Positions 37,523 through 50,452 of a stretch of 64,000 bases of DNA are shown here, piece after piece; the stretch's first letter is position 1; every line of letters starts with the position of its first letter. The notes beneath the pieces were generated by a model. That model saw only the letters and a list, made by a program, of their open reading frames with translations. It was not told the DNA's origin and did not search any database. The position numbers and the translations under genes are program-made. Source of the DNA: Irpex lacteus (lineage: Eukaryota; Basidiomycota; Agaricomycetes; Polyporales; Irpicaceae); the NCBI GenBank assembly GCA_001986395.2, contig MQVO02000010.1, positions 620,001-684,000 of the forward strand. The letters run 5' to 3'.

Positions 37523-39154
37523 TCAGAGCTCATGTTTGGCAGGTGCGGATTTCAGTTTGCGAGGTTGAGGGAGCTCCTTAGTCAGGAGCATAGAGAGAAA
37601 GTCGTGCACCAAGTCTGCTGCCACTGTCCCTGTGACCTCCGCTGTACGGAAAGGAGATAAGTCAGTAGGTGGGACATGATCGACAGACCTACTTGTGTAC
37701 GTACCATTGGTGTCATAGGCAGGCGCAACTTCGACGAGATCGACGCCGCTGGAGAGAATTGAGCGTCACTCGTACATAGAGCTTGGGTGTTATGAGAATC
37801 GACTTACACGAAGTTAAGACCAGCAAGACCGCGGATTATACGCTTCACTTCGCGAGTGGTCCATCCTCCAGCTTCAGGTGTTCCGGCTACAGTCGTATCC
37901 CGAATCAGACCCTGGAAATCTAGCGTGAACAATTTATGACATACTGGCAGGTGCAAGGCCCGGGTCTGGGAGAGACAGTCTTGGTTAGTAAAGCGTGCTT
38001 GTCAGATGAGCCTCGATGAGCAAGGTACATACCGATAACATCGATGTCGAAGCTGAGGTATACGGGGCTGTCACCCACACGGTCGCGAATGCGTTTTATG
38101 ATCTCGTTGATTCCATAGTCGTCAATATCATCTGTTGAGATTACTTCGAAGCCCACGCTCTGGTCGTGCTCGAGGTCGACTAGGCCCTAAAGACGCAAAA
38201 TCCGAGTACTCCGCTCGTCAATCTGTACTCGCACCTTGGGCGGGAAGACCTACCGCGAGTTTACAACGAATACCGGCGTGAACGCTCGAGTTGCGCATCA
38301 GCTTTTCTTCATGAGCTACGTTGAAGAACGTCCCATGCGTGATTTTGGACTGTTCGGTTACGCCGCCTGGGTATCCGGGCCAGGTGTCCAAATGAGCGTC
38401 GAAATGGATCACCGAAACAGGGCCATAGATTTTGTTTAAAGAGCGGAGAATGGGAAGGACGATAGTATGGTCGCCTCCCAGACTGCAATGGCTCGATAAA
38501 CAGGAGACACAAGCGGTGACGCATTTCGACGTACCTGACGATTCGTGGATGCTCGAGCCCATCCTTAGCAAGAGCTCGTGTCACAGATACCGAGTCGTCA
38601 TGACTAGCAATCGGGCGATTCAACAGGGTAGAGTATGCGACCTCGATCTGGTCAATGGCGAGAGCGTTATCATTCGGGTTTACAGGGACCTACTCATAGG
38701 AGTGGACATTCTCAGTCAGTCTCGTGTTTCATATAAATTCAGGCATTGCACTCACATCTCCGCAGTCGATAATCTTCGACCCTTGAGCGTAAGGGTTTGT
38801 CCTCCAAGACAAGGTCCACCCTCTTGATTCCTTCTGCCTACGACTTCCCGAGCGGATCCCGTATGGACCGAACCGTGCTCCTGGACGGTAGCTTACCCCG
38901 GTGTCAAATGGCATGCCCAGGAGCGCGATGTCGAATTGTGCAGAGGAATCTTCCAGGCATCGCGAATATGGGAGATGGGAGAATGACAGTGGCCCTGAGT
39001 AGGATTGGTCGATCTGGGGTCCGTACTTTCGTAGCCACTCGTTTGAATGCGCTGGGTCTTCTGTGAGAGGTGTTTGTGCGTGACTGTGCCCTTGACAAGT
39101 AACAAATGTGAGTGAGAGGGTGATGAGGGAGAGTAAAGTCGCTGAGCGGTGCAT
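37523..39154 (-). CDS. Secreted agmatinase (ureohydrolase)
   Basis: Manganese enzyme splitting agmatine to putrescine and urea. The start at 39154 gives a signal peptide (ATLLSLITLSLTFVTCQG). The spliced protein contains FDIALLGMPFDTGVSYRPGARFG (agmatinase signature region), IDCGDVPVNPNDNALAIDQ, and the metal ligands GGDHT, FDAHLD and SFDIDVID, the last split by an intron after DIDVI. The C-terminus ends KSAPAKHEL. HEL resembles, but is not, an HDEL retention signal. Many introns are present (for example about 38029-37972 and 38757-38686). Fungi carry both cytosolic and secreted agmatinases; this is the secreted kind. Arginase is less likely given the GMPFDTG and DCGD text. Confidence 0.88.
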
Positions 39155-39696
39155 CTTGAATGGTCAGTGGTAAGTCGACGCGAAGGAGCACGTACCAAGT
39201 TCACAGGGCAAGTACGATAAGATATATACAGTCCGGATCCCAAGTGCGACTGATAGGCTTCGTGAGATTTAATTCAAGCTGCGGGTACACGGCGGGCCTC
39301 CAGGTATGACTCGGAAAGCTTCGAGAAATATTGCGTGTGCGGGAAAGCTGAATAGGCGTGACATCATAGCGATACGACGTTGACGCTTTGCGACTAAATG
39401 TAAGCTCACACCCGTACTCCCAAAGTATAGCAAGATAAGTAGGTCCAACAAGTTGAAGGTGTCGATGTGAGTGGTTTGGAGGAAGATAAGAACTGCATCA
39501 ACGCCACGAAGTTTCGTGTTCTCGATGCAGTAATTCAGCCTGAGTCAGCAATTAGCCACATCCAGTCAACTACTCATACACTTCTCCTACAACTACTATA
39601 CAATCTAAGCGTATCTGTACATACAACAATGGGCGCCCTCGTCCCCGAAAATCCATCCCGCTTGACTGACTACAAGCTCGTATCCGAATCATCGCC
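39155..39696. other. Intergenic, agmatinase promoter side
   Basis: No supported gene; a plus-strand open frame (39467-39823) overlaps the 3' end of the next gene antisense and has no family resemblance. Confidence 0.5.
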
Positions 39697-42187
39697 TCAG
39701 AAGTCTTCATCCAACAACCCAGAGGCATACGATCCAGGCATGAGCATCACCCTATTCCCACTCGACACAATCTGCGGCATCCGCTGCCGCTCAGCAGTCT
39801 GCAATCGCTCCCTCTCGACGTAATCAGGGAGGTTGTAGTTCATCTTCGAGAGACCTTTCCATTCGTGTCGGGCGATGACACTCGATTCGGCTTCGCCCCA
39901 GCTTGCGCCTAGCCAGCCTGCGCTCATCAAGATAGGTTGCTACACAATTTGCATCGCATTACTTAGCCACACATAAGAGCCGAGATGTCTGTGATGGTGC
40001 GTACCTGAGAGTGCCAACTAACATCTCGCACGCATATTCTGCGAGGAACTGATGAGGTTCGAGGCGGTTGTGGTTCAGATGGGTGGTATGTCATAGGCAG
40101 AGTTTCACTCCGATCGAGCACTTGAACAACTTGACCATCTAGCGACCAGATCTATGGGCGACGGCAAGCAGGTCGGTTCATCTCGTAAAAGCCAGGACCA
40201 AGCAGGATGAACAACGCACATGAATCTTGCCATCCGCACTTCCCGAGTATATATACTGCTGCCCCGTCGTCTCCGCCGGACTAAAATGACACCGAATAAG
40301 CGTCCTCAGCACATCATGTCCCGTATACTGCATAACACTGCAATCCATAGGATGCGCCTTATGTCTCGGTCTCGGATAAGTCCCACGTCGATAGTCCCAG
40401 TTCGGGATCCCAAAGTCCTTGTGCTGCCACTGTTCGAACTCGAGGTTGTTGCGCATCTTGCGGAGGTCCCAGAGTCGGAGGATTTGGTCTTTGCCGTTGG
40501 AGATGATGTATCGTCCGTCGCCTTTGGCGGAGCAGTAGGTGATGCCTTCGGTGTGGCCCATGAGAACGCCGGACGGTTTGGGAGAGGAGCCTAGCGAACG
40601 ACGATCCCTGTTTGCCAACGAAGTTAATGGTAGGTATAGGGTGAAATGAGGTTGAATAGAAACATACCAGACTTTCAAGAACGTATCATCGGAGGCACTA
40701 ACTAGAACATTGCCCGACGCCGTATCCGCCCAACAGCAGCTGTTGATATCGTCCCCGTGCGCCCTGATCTTCACCGTTCGTCTATCCGCCAACAAGTCGT
40801 AGACTGTATAGACCTGTATAAGCGCGCTGTGAGTATGGATGGAAAGCGAGTCACGTACCAAAGACCATCTCGGTCCCTCCAGCGATGATCTCGTTACCAT
40901 CCGCCGAGAACTTGCAACTCCATACACCGTAAGGATCACCATACGAGTACCGTCCCCTTGATAGTGGGTCTGCGAAGTTGATAGCGTGCTGCTCGACCGT
41001 CGCGTCGATAGTGCTGGCCATATACACAAGATTTGACTTTTATTCAACATTAGGGGCATTGCACGATCAGCCGAAGGCAAGAAGATACTCACTACTGAGG
41101 CGTATATCAGCCTAGAGCGCATACAGTCAGCCAATAATCCAGTACTTGCATGCAGTGATCTTACTTTGAATTATCTGGACTCAAATGTGAGTCCGTGATC
41201 GTCCATCCTCCTGGTTGACCACGAATCGTCTTCAGAACCTTCATGGTTGATACATGGCTGTCGTCTTGGTATCGGTTACGCTGGCGAGTGGCTGATGGCT
41301 CTCTAGGTGTGATGGGAGCATTGGCGTCATACACATGTAGGCGGAAGTCTAATCGCAACAATTCCGTTGATCTTTCGCCTCTACAATGTGGGGAGTGTTG
41401 ACATACCTCGAACACACGTGTAGTAGAACGAAGAGTCAGACGAGTATTGCCCGACATAAGCATTCGCTTGATAAGTGACGACGGCCGTACCAGGCGAGTT
41501 AGGTATGATGTCCTACACAGAACATGAGCAACACAGACGCATTTCCTTGGGATTAACATACGGAAGTCAGGTCCTCTCGAGGGGAAGGACGTAGCTTGGC
41601 ACCTCGCGTGATGAACATTTTCGCTACATTATTATCCTTGTTTCGCGTCCTTGTCTGATGCCCAATACGCCCAAACTCTCCGCTGTACAGGAGAGAAAGG
41701 CCCTGTGCCTGTGGCTCAGTGACTTTCTCGTGTTGGTACTTCTGGTGCTGGTGAGACTGAGGACGGTTCCAGCCGAAACCGAACACATCTCCATCGTCTT
41801 CGTCGTCATCATCCACATCTATCTCCTCAGTGTCAAGAATTTCTTCTTCGTCCTCTTCATCTTGTGCCTCTCCAAGTAGTTCCTCTTCCTCCTGTCCTGG
41901 ACGGTAGTCTGGGTCGTTCTCATCATCGTCGACGACCTCAACAGCGCCAGATCCTAGAAGCTGGGCAATAAGCCCTCCATACTCTGGGTTGTTCAAGATA
42001 GCCTCTGCGCGCGCGGCATCCCCACTGTCGTGTGCGCGGTGTAAGTCCACCATCGCTGCGAGGAGGTCGTTATTATTAGCAATCTATCTCAGAGGATACT
42101 TAGATGAGATCCATGCTCGCCTGCGAGGATATCACGGATGCTGGACTGCCTGAGATTGCGCCCTTCATCTGTCGAGTTTCCAGACAT
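39697..42187 (-). CDS. WD40-repeat protein of the DCAF11/LEC14B family
   Basis: Likely substrate receptor of CUL4-DDB1 ubiquitin ligases, by homology to DCAF11. Start MSGNSTDEGRNLRQSSIRDI at 42187; exon 1 ends GSHLT and joins MVDLHRAHDSGDAARAE. A long acidic stretch follows (41950-41800, dozens of D/E). WD repeats include VYDLLADRRTVKIRAHGDDI, LVSASDDTFLKVW, VLMGHTEGITYCSAKGDGRY with LRLWDLRKM, IYSGSADGKIHV, and the C-terminal block LMSAGWLGASWGEAESSVIA, which is characteristic of the family. The last exon ends SGLLDEDF at 39697. Several introns of 50-70 nt. The gene is divergent from the TBL1-like gene, 336 bp between starts. Confidence 0.85.
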
Positions 42188-42523
42188 ATTTGCTGCAAAC
42201 GAGAGGCCTGCAGACAAGATGGCAGCGAGTGTGCAAGTCGGTGGGAATGTCAGTCAGCTTTCAGCCGATCCGCGTAATGAGCTAATCTTCGGCACGCACC
42301 CCGGCCGAGGTCCTTGATCAAGCGCCCTACCGATAGCAGAGTTGCCAAATGTGGGACAAATACTCTTTTGTATCTCAGACCAGCGGCGCCCGAAGCTCAG
42401 CCACCCCTCGCCACCGGCTGTGGCTGCTATTGAGCTTCTACGCTTTCTACTGCTCTTCGTAACACTACTCTCTGCATAACATATGCCTTCCCAGTTCTTG
42501 ATATAGCAGTATAATCCCCAACC

Positions 42524-44664
42524 ATGACTCACACACCGCGGATGGAAATTACCGCGGACGAGGTAAATTGCCTTATACACGCCTACTTCCAAGATTCTGG
42601 TTGGTCTTCTTTCACCCATCTCGGATATTCATATCATAACATCCCTGCCCCGAAGGTTTCGTACATAGTGCATTTGTGCTACGAGCAGAAGGTCAACTGG
42701 AAAAGGCTCCCTGCTATGGCAAGCACGTACCACGCGGAGAACTCGTAGAACTGCTCAGCAAGGCGTTGCTCTATTCTGAAGTTGAGGCACATTGGCGAGG
42801 CAACGCTCTCACCAAGAACTGCAAGGCTCGGTTTTCACTTCTGGACAAACATGTATGCTCGCTCGACCCCGCTATCTCTCCTGTCACTATCATTCAGCCG
42901 CTGCCGACCCTCGATATACCTCCTGTCAGCTTGAATGGAAAGCGAAAGGCAACAACACCTGGGCCTGAGGATGGGGGTGGACCGAAAGAGAAGAGGGCGA
43001 GAACTGAGGAGATGGATGTCGATAGCGTAGCCTCTGTTGAACGTAAGCAGCTGCTTACCTTGACTGTCCACCGTCTTACTTCTCTTAGACCATCTGACAG
43101 AAAGCCGCGCCTCTGTGAGAGACTCGCCCCTACCACCGGTAAAGGAACAAGGCAAGAAAGCAACGAAAGAGGAGAACAAGGCAATTGGCATGCTGAAAGG
43201 TCATCAGTCTGAGGTGTTTGTCTGTGCCTGGAATCCAAAACGAAGGAATATATTGGGAACTGGGTACGTTTGGAAATCAGTCATTTTCGGTCTATACGGA
43301 TAAGCTCATATTTCCTCAGATCGAAAGATGCTGTTATTCATGTTTGGAACGTCCACGACCCAACCCAAGATGACACACCTCCTGAATCCGAACCCCCACT
43401 GACCCTCGCTCATCTCGCGAAAACTGAATCTGGCGACCTCACCTCTCTCGACTGGAACGAAGACGGAACACTCCTGGCCTCTGGCTCATATGACTGTCTA
43501 TTACGGGTTTGCGACGCATCCGGACAATTATACTTCTCGCATGATCAGCACAAGGTTAGTTGTCATATATACTCGCCGCGTGAAATAGGACACTGAACTC
43601 TGAGGTGGAGAAGGGACCGATCTTTGCTACACGATTCTCGAAGAACGGAAAGTACCTCTTGACCGCGAGTCTGGACGGCACGATTTGTGTTTGGGATATA
43701 CCGAATAAGACCTTGTACGAGCAGCATGCCTGCCACGAAGGTAAGAAACACATGTTTTCGTTGCTTTCAAGCTGAAACTTATTCGTGTATTTGTAGATCC
43801 TTGTTTGGACGCCGAATGGATTTCAGACGAGATCTTCGCCAGCTGTGGCGCAGACGGCCAGATAAAGATCATGAAACTAGGATCCCCGAAGCCAATCAGG
43901 ACTCTAACGTGAGCCAACCTCCTCTCGTCTACCCCTCTAGGGCATAACATATCGTCCACAGAGGACATACGGACGAGATAAACCAGATCAAGTGCAATGC
44001 GTCATGTACGCTGTTAGCGTCCTGCTCTGACGACACGACAGCGCGCATATGGGATGTAAACGAAAGCGTTTTATCTTCGTCGTCTTCCAAAGAGCAGTCG
44101 TCTATCGCGGTACTATCTGGACACAAGCAGACAGTGAGCAGTATTGCTTGGTGCCCTCCAAGTTCATCAGCTTCTGGGCCCAATGACCACGAAATTCTCG
44201 CAACGTTAGTCAAATTTATTCGTTCTGCAGACTGACGTACTGACTGAAGAAATTTGATCATTGTAGGTCATCGTTTGACGGTACATCGCGTCTGTGGGAT
44301 GTTCGCACTGGCGACTGCCTACGGGCGTTCTCAGATCACAAAGAAGCCATATACACACTACGATTCAGTCCAGATGGGAGCCTCTTCACCACGGGTGGTG
44401 CAGATGGATGGATATTCGTGTATGATGTGAAGGTACGCTGTCTCTCCCTCTCGATTTTTCAATGAGTATGTCTCATATCACGCGTACTCCCCAACGTAGA
44501 CGAAAGAGAAGCGGTGGTCATGGCACACTACCGTTGGTCCGCCCGGAATCTACGAGATTGACTGGCAGCAGATAGACAACGTCAACCGGCTCGCCTTCGG
44601 TTTGAGCTCTGGGCTGGTCGGCGTAGTTGACGTCTCGCGAATACCCGCTTTGAAGGGACAGTAG
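42524..44664 (+). CDS. TBL1/Sif2-like LisH-WD40 corepressor subunit
   Basis: Homologue of human TBL1X/TBL1XR1 and yeast Sif2, part of a Set3/SMRT-type histone-deacetylase complex in the nucleus. The LisH motif ITADEVNCLIHAYFQDSGF (spliced over intron 42606-42657) is followed by VHSAFVLRAEGQLEKAP. A basic linker with KRKATTPGP and KEKRARTEE looks like a nuclear signal. Eight WD-like repeats follow, for example LKGHQSEVFVCAWNP, LLASGSYDCLLRVCD, LLTASLDGTICVWD, LTGHTDEINQIKCN, LASCSDDTTARIWD, ATSSFDGTSRLWD and FTTGGADGWIFVYD. One repeat ends VCD in place of WD. Stop at 44662-44664. A second ATG at 42542 is also possible. Confidence 0.88.
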
Positions 44665-45305
44665 CATCGCACGCACGGGCGTGGATAGGGTATTTATTTG
44701 GGATTGGTTGTATTTTTTCTTCAGGTAATTATATGTAACAAAGCAGCTAATAGCGACAGTTCCCGGTGCATCTGATATATTGAGAGAGATGCGAGCTGTC
44801 GTGTGCGAGGGACACGAGACTGGGACCAGCCTTGTGTCCGCGGATTATTTGCGGGAGATCCCGTACGGTGGTTATCCCGCGTGTCACTGTGTGGATTCAC
44901 TTCGGATATGCATTCTTGGGCGTGCTTCCTTGTCTCCTCATAGATTCCGCCTATAGCCCTGAGTAAGACATGGTTGCTTATATCTGCCTAGCTCTTGTGA
45001 GTGGCCATCATTCCTTCTTTCTGATTGACATCTGACCTGAACACAGAAAGCAGCTGCGACGCAGGGCAAATTATCACGCGCACCAGATCGAATGTTTACC
45101 TTGTAGTGCTTCCTTATTGCCTGTAGTGCCTGACATACCTCCTCGTGATGGTGTAATATGGGTGCTGTCTGTGATCATGGCGAAGAATATCCGCTAAGGT
45201 CACTGGGACCGCTCAGGTTGCAATGCGGACACGTCGGCTGTTGCAATATAAGCCCTGCCACATCGTGTACCCCTCGTTCTGACCTCTACCTTAGGTATCG
45301 TCATT
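44665..45305. other. Intergenic, mannanase promoter
   Basis: No gene seen. The last 100 bases before 45306 contain GCAATATAAGCCC near 45245, a TATA-like box about 60 bp upstream of the start codon. Confidence 0.5.
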
Positions 45306-47257
45306 ATGCTTAGCTCGACGTACGTGCTCACACTTTTAGCGGCCTCAGCACCGCTTGTTCGCGCTGCTGTCCCACAATGGGGCCAGGTACGTCTCTCCTC
45401 CTCTTCGATAGCACACCTACTCATTGCTGCTCGGACATGCATCAGTGCGGCGGTATCAACTACACCGGTGACACAACCTGTGCTGCTGGGTCGGTCTGTA
45501 CTCGCCAGAACGACTACTACTCCCAATGTCTCCCGGGTACAGCTACTAGCGCTCCAACTAGTGTTTCTACCCCTCCACCGACCAGTGTCTCTTCTACCAC
45601 GAGCCACTCGTCCACATCCGCCTCTAGCACCACCTCTGCACCGTCTTCACCTGCTGCTACGGGCTTTGTCGGCGTCTCTGGGCAGAAGTTCGTGCTTGGT
45701 GGGAGCACGTTCACCGTCGTTGGGTACGTATTCGTGACTATTGTAACAAGGTATTAGGAGTCGCTCATTATTTTCTATCTAGACTGAACTCTTATTGGGT
45801 CGGTCTCATGGGATACTCGCAAGCAGACATCGACAAGGCCTTTGCGGATATCGCCAGTTCAGGAGCGACTGTTGTCCGTACATGGTATGTCAATCTTCGC
45901 GTTGTTCTGGGTATGAGGCTCAACGTGTCACTCAGGGGCTTCAATGAGGTAACATCCCCTAACGGTATCTACTACCAGTCGTGGTCTGGTTCTACCCCGA
46001 CAATCAACACCGGTGCGACTGGTTTGCAAAACTTTGATTACGTAGTCGCGTCAGCCAAGGCGCATGGCCTAAAGCTCATAGTCGCACTGTGAGCAGAATG
46101 TTTTCTCTCTTTGTAATGAATGACCATGCTGAATGCTGGCTGCACTGCAGGACGAACAACTGGTCGGATTATGGTGGCATGGACGTATACGTGAAACAGA
46201 TTCTTGGCTCGCAGAACCATGATCTGTTCTATACGGATGCAACAGTTATCGTAGGTCACGTTTTCTCTCAACCATATGCATCTCAAGCTGAACAAAGCGT
46301 TGGTGATATCAGGCGGCTTTCAAGAACTATGTCAAGGCTTTCGTAAGTCGTTACGTCAATGAACCGACAATCTTAGCATGGGAGCTTGCGAACGAGCCAA
46401 GGTGCAAGGGCAGCACTGGGTAAGCGTTTGTATCACGTTTATATCGGTTTTTCTTGTTACCTACAGCTACGTTACAGAACTTCGAGCGGAACATGCACAA
46501 CTACCACAGTTACTAACTGGATATCCAATATTTCGGCGTACATAAAGTCTATCGACTCTAACCACCTTGTTGCAGTCGGCGATGAAGGGTTCTTCAACGA
46601 GCCGAGCAATCCAAGTTATCCGTACCAGTAAGCTCTCTTTCCGTCTTGCCATCTTATTCGGATCGTGCTCGGATGGCTGACGTTGACTGTCTTTACAGAG
46701 GTAGTGAGGGCGTAGACTTCAACGCTAACCTCGCAGTAAAGACAATTGATTTTGGAACGTTCCATGTACGTCTAATGTCCTGTTTTATTTGCTCTCAGCC
46801 TCATGTTCTGCTTTGAATAGCTGTACCCTGAGAGCTGGGGCCAAAGCTCAAACCCGTCTAGCAGCGCTTGGGGTAGCCAATGGATCGCGGACCATGCAAC
46901 TTCCCAAAAGGCGGCGAACAAGCCAGTTATCATTGAAGAGTTCGGCGTTACGACAGACCAGCCCAATGTTTACACAACCTGGTACAACGAGGTAGTGAGT
47001 TCGGGATTGACGGGCGACTTGATCTGGTAAGCTTTGCGTCCAAATGCTGCGCTAGCTTACATGACTGACACGTGTATAGGCAAGCTGGCTCACACTTGAC
47101 CAACGGCGACACACCAAACGATGGCTATGCTGTACGTTGTATTATTTCAGTCGGTATACACTCCACTAATGCGCTGTTTTGATCTCAGGAATATCCCGAT
47201 GGTGCTGTTTATCCCATCATCAAGCAGCATGCCGCTGCTCTCAAGGCCCGCGGGTAA
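45306..47257 (+). CDS. Secreted endo-1,4-beta-mannanase, CBM1-GH5
   Basis: Plant-cell-wall enzyme cutting mannan backbones. A signal peptide ([15 protein letters not shown]) is followed by a family-1 cellulose-binding module whose text [17 protein letters not shown] is split by an intron after Gln (45387-45445). A Ser/Thr/Pro-rich linker leads to the GH5_7 catalytic domain: [39 protein letters not shown] (acid/base Glu in NEP), [29 protein letters not shown], and [10 protein letters not shown] (nucleophile Glu). Both catalytic residues are intact. About twelve short exons; stop at 47255-47257. The layout matches mannanases of wood- and litter-decaying basidiomycetes. Confidence 0.92.
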
Positions 47258-48091
47258 TTCTATACCGGTTTTGCGATCTATGCTGAGACGGGAAAAGTAC
47301 TATGCAGTAATCCTCAGGGTGTTTGTATGAGCGAATCGTCAAAGTAACAAAAATCGGGCGCACTAACTGTCTCAAGTGCCTACTACGTACTGTATGTAAC
47401 CGGGGATGACAATGAACATGATACATATCTTTCGCTCATCAGAGCAGCCGCAGTTGTGACATATTCCTTCTGCACATAGTCTGAACAGCCCTGTTAAAAA
47501 CTTGAAAAAAATGTAGAAATTGAGACAAGACGAACAATAGCGATCTCAGGCTCAGGCCTGAGATCTATCGGGCGCATCGAGTCTCATCGCAAGTTCGCAA
47601 CCGCTCTGGTCGAGCTTTGCCTCTCTACTACTTCGTCAGGAAAAACGCTTTCTGTTATAATGGCCACTCACCGACGCTCCTTTCTGTGCACTCCCGTGCG
47701 TGAAATGCTTAACATAAATGCACGACTTCAGCGCAAACTTTATGTGGGAGTGAGTCCAATCGCTCCATCGACTGATTTCACAAGCTCACAGAATGGCTAG
47801 TATTCCAATGTCCATGTAGCACGCAACGCTGAGCAGAAGTTACAGAGATTAAGAATCTTTTTAGGGCGATAGACCACGAACAGAGGCTCGAATGCAGTGT
47901 TCTGTCCAAAGACGGTGGATGTGCTCTGGAATCTTACCGCGACCAGGCGTTGACTCCTTGCAAAGGGTTGGTCCCTGAGGGAACTTGAAAGCTTCTCTTG
48001 TCGAATTGCGGAAGGTGCAGTAGAGATACGAATGCAAGAGCTGAGATTACGTTCACAACCATAGCGTTCGGGCACACGACACGTCATTTTG
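47258..48091. other. Intergenic, no gene seen
   Basis: Contains the hairpin at 47542-47565. A minus-strand frame (47797-48159) shows no family resemblance. Confidence 0.5.
47542..47565. repeat. Perfect 10-bp hairpin, 4-nt loop
   Basis: GATCTCAGGC, loop TCAG, GCCTGAGATC. It lies 285 bp after the mannanase stop codon. Could be a transcript-end structure or chance. Confidence 0.5.
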
Positions 48092-48133
48092 GTAGGTCCT
48101 TGTTTGCGCGATGTTTTGGCATACCTCGTCCTC
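48092..48133 (+). promoter_or_regulatory. F-family upstream block (F5)
   Basis: Begins GTAGGTCCTTGTTTGCGC, then TGTTTTGGC and ACCTCGTCC. It lies 283 bp upstream of the F5 start codon. Confidence 0.55.
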
Positions 48134-48374
48134 ATGTTGATCGTGCACGTTTCAGTCAACAGTCACACCAGTCTTGCTCTTCACTTTGAGTACGCTTATC
48201 TGTTACAAGGTGCGCTGGTCTTAGAATCGTATGTCATAAGCTCCGCACTGAGTTCGACGTGACAACCCTCAGCACCCCACGCTTGACTAGAAGGAGGACT
48301 GAGCGCTCTCTGGTCCGTCTCTTACGGGACTTGAAGCATCACAGGCTTCCATCGCAGCCCGAAAAGCGCACAAT

Positions 48375-50045
48375 ATGAAGAAAATTCGCAGAAAGCTTCG
48401 GGCTGTGCTTCGTCCAAGACGAAAACGTGCGGGAGACGCGGCTGTTGCACCTTCTGAGTCAGACGAGCTCGGGGTAGGTGCGATCCTTCCACCCGAACTG
48501 TTCCCTACCGTTCTTAAATGGGTAAGCCGCAACGACGACCGGGCCGCAACATTCGACCGACTCAACATGGAGGCCAGTAGGAGCCGGAAGAAGGTCGACA
48601 GGAGGCAATTCCGGCTCGAAGTGGACAAGGCTGGTCCAGCGTACACGCTGAGAAGCTGCTCGCTCGTCTGCCTCTACTGGGCCAATCAGTGTCGCAACTA
48701 CGTGTTCCGCGACGCGAACTTCCCCATCTGGTCCTTTGAGAAGGCCGAATTATTCAGGAAATACTCTGTCGACGGGTGTCGCAAACTCGTCCCCATATGC
48801 ACGCTTATCAAATCCATCACGGTAGTGATGGCTTGCAAGGAGTCCAGGCGTTCTTTCCTTGACCTTATCTACCTACCTCAGACTCGAGGGAAACTCGACA
48901 CGGTGAGGATAATCGGACCTCTGCCAGGTGATATTCCTCTGGTAAAGCACGACACCCCTCACTGGAGTGTTACGAACTTAGGGACACCCCCTCCCATCGC
49001 GACCGCCTACGAGACTGTAGTGATCTATAAGATCAACTTCCCTTCGTTCGGTCACTTGGTTAGGTACTTCAAGTACTTCAACGCCGCTGAAACGTACTAC
49101 TTGACCAACCTGACCTGGGACGGCAAAACGCCCAACCACTTCGCACAGTTTTTTAAACCTGCAATACGCCGCCGGAAATCGATTACAGTGCAAGTTAGAC
49201 AATGTACGGACGACCTCATTATCTGCCTTCAAGTTGTGACAATGTATCCCGATTTCCCGCTGCGTTTAATCGCCAGTCAGGACTATGCATGGGCGATGTA
49301 CCTCATGAACGTTGTCGGCGACTTCTACCGGAAACTGCCACGCGCTGAGAAAGAGGACGAGGCGTTAAGATATTCAATCGAAGGCTGTAAGTTTCTTCTG
49401 CTGTATTGCATACCCCGCAACTTCATGAATAACCTTTCGCTTTGCAGCCCTTTCAACTTTGGAGAGCGAGTATCACTCGGTCCTACTCCGTATATCCCAG
49501 ATTCCTCGCAACCACGTTGAAATTTCCATGTATTTTTTCAGTCAAGTGAAGTCCTCCCCGACCTCAAGTATCGAATCAGGGCGTACTCCCCCGATCCGAA
49601 CACGAATAATTGGACTAGAAATGCTCGTGAACGTAAAATCATCGGCCAACGACATAGACCCGTCGCAGTTCTCGATTCTAGATTTTGGGCTCCTAATGAA
49701 ATCAATACAGCGACACCCTTCGACGTGCGCCATCATCCTAAAATTCTGGAGCTACAAGCTCCTCAAAGAGTCAACCACACGATTTCCGATACTCCTAAAA
49801 CCAATGGGTGGGAAGACCTATATACTCGCGTTTTTCCACGAAGAGGGAGACCAAGCTCCGGGCCTAGATGGAGATGCGGGTGTGGGGAAATGGGTCGAGG
49901 TTGACCGTTCATGCAAACCTACCGGTACGCCTCGAGTCGTTGCTGCTCTGTTATAGGTCTCAGGACTAAGATAATACGGATTTATTCAGGAAAATACTTA
50001 GATTCTCAGTCTATGCTCGAAGACGCTCTTCGTCCGAGTCGCTAA
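48375..50045 (+). CDS. F-box-like family protein F5
   Basis: Exons 48375-49386, 49448-49924 and 49990-50045 give 514 aa. A basic start (MKKIRRKLRAVLRPRRKRAG) resembles that of F1 and precedes LPPELFPTVLKWV and the second half RSCSLVCLYWANQCRNYVF. Landmarks: DTPHWSV, PPPIATAYETV, SFGHLVRYFKYF, LTWDGKTPNHF, CTDDLIICLQVVTMYPDFPLR. Exon 2 opens SLSTLESEYHSVLL and carries the variable C-terminal domain, ending KPTG. The last exon is KYLDSQSMLEDALRPSR. Best-conserved partner is F6 in the central domain. Confidence 0.82.
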
Positions 50046-50452
50046 CATACCCAGGCTGCTCGTGAGTATTTCATACGTTTGAGGGCCTGAGACACCGCTG
50101 TCGACAATACTGACAACAACATCTTTACTAGACGTGATTCTATATGCGCTGATCATACAAACCGGTACTCTAGTGCTGTGCCTTTTGGTTACTATCGACT
50201 CATTTTCATTTCTCCTCCACAAGCTCTGAGCTAGAGAACTCATTGTTCGAAGAAACGTACGTTTTTTGAAGCTGCTATATTTCCCATGTCTCTCGGTTGT
50301 AGTGGCCATCCTTCTCCCTTCCAAGATCGCACGATCGCATTGTATAGAAAACTTGTAAGTACTTATAGTGATGTTTGCTAGCTAGTAACATCGGCATAGA
50401 AGAGGGGTACATATAGATCCCGAGTCCTCCTGGTCGAGCTGTCCGCCACACA
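50046..50452. other. Intergenic, no gene seen
   Basis: Between F5 and the weak minus-strand gene; no supported open frame. Confidence 0.45.

Noticed and set aside
39467..39823. 118-codon plus-strand frame
   Set aside because: Overlaps the DCAF11-like last exon antisense; that exon has clear family text.
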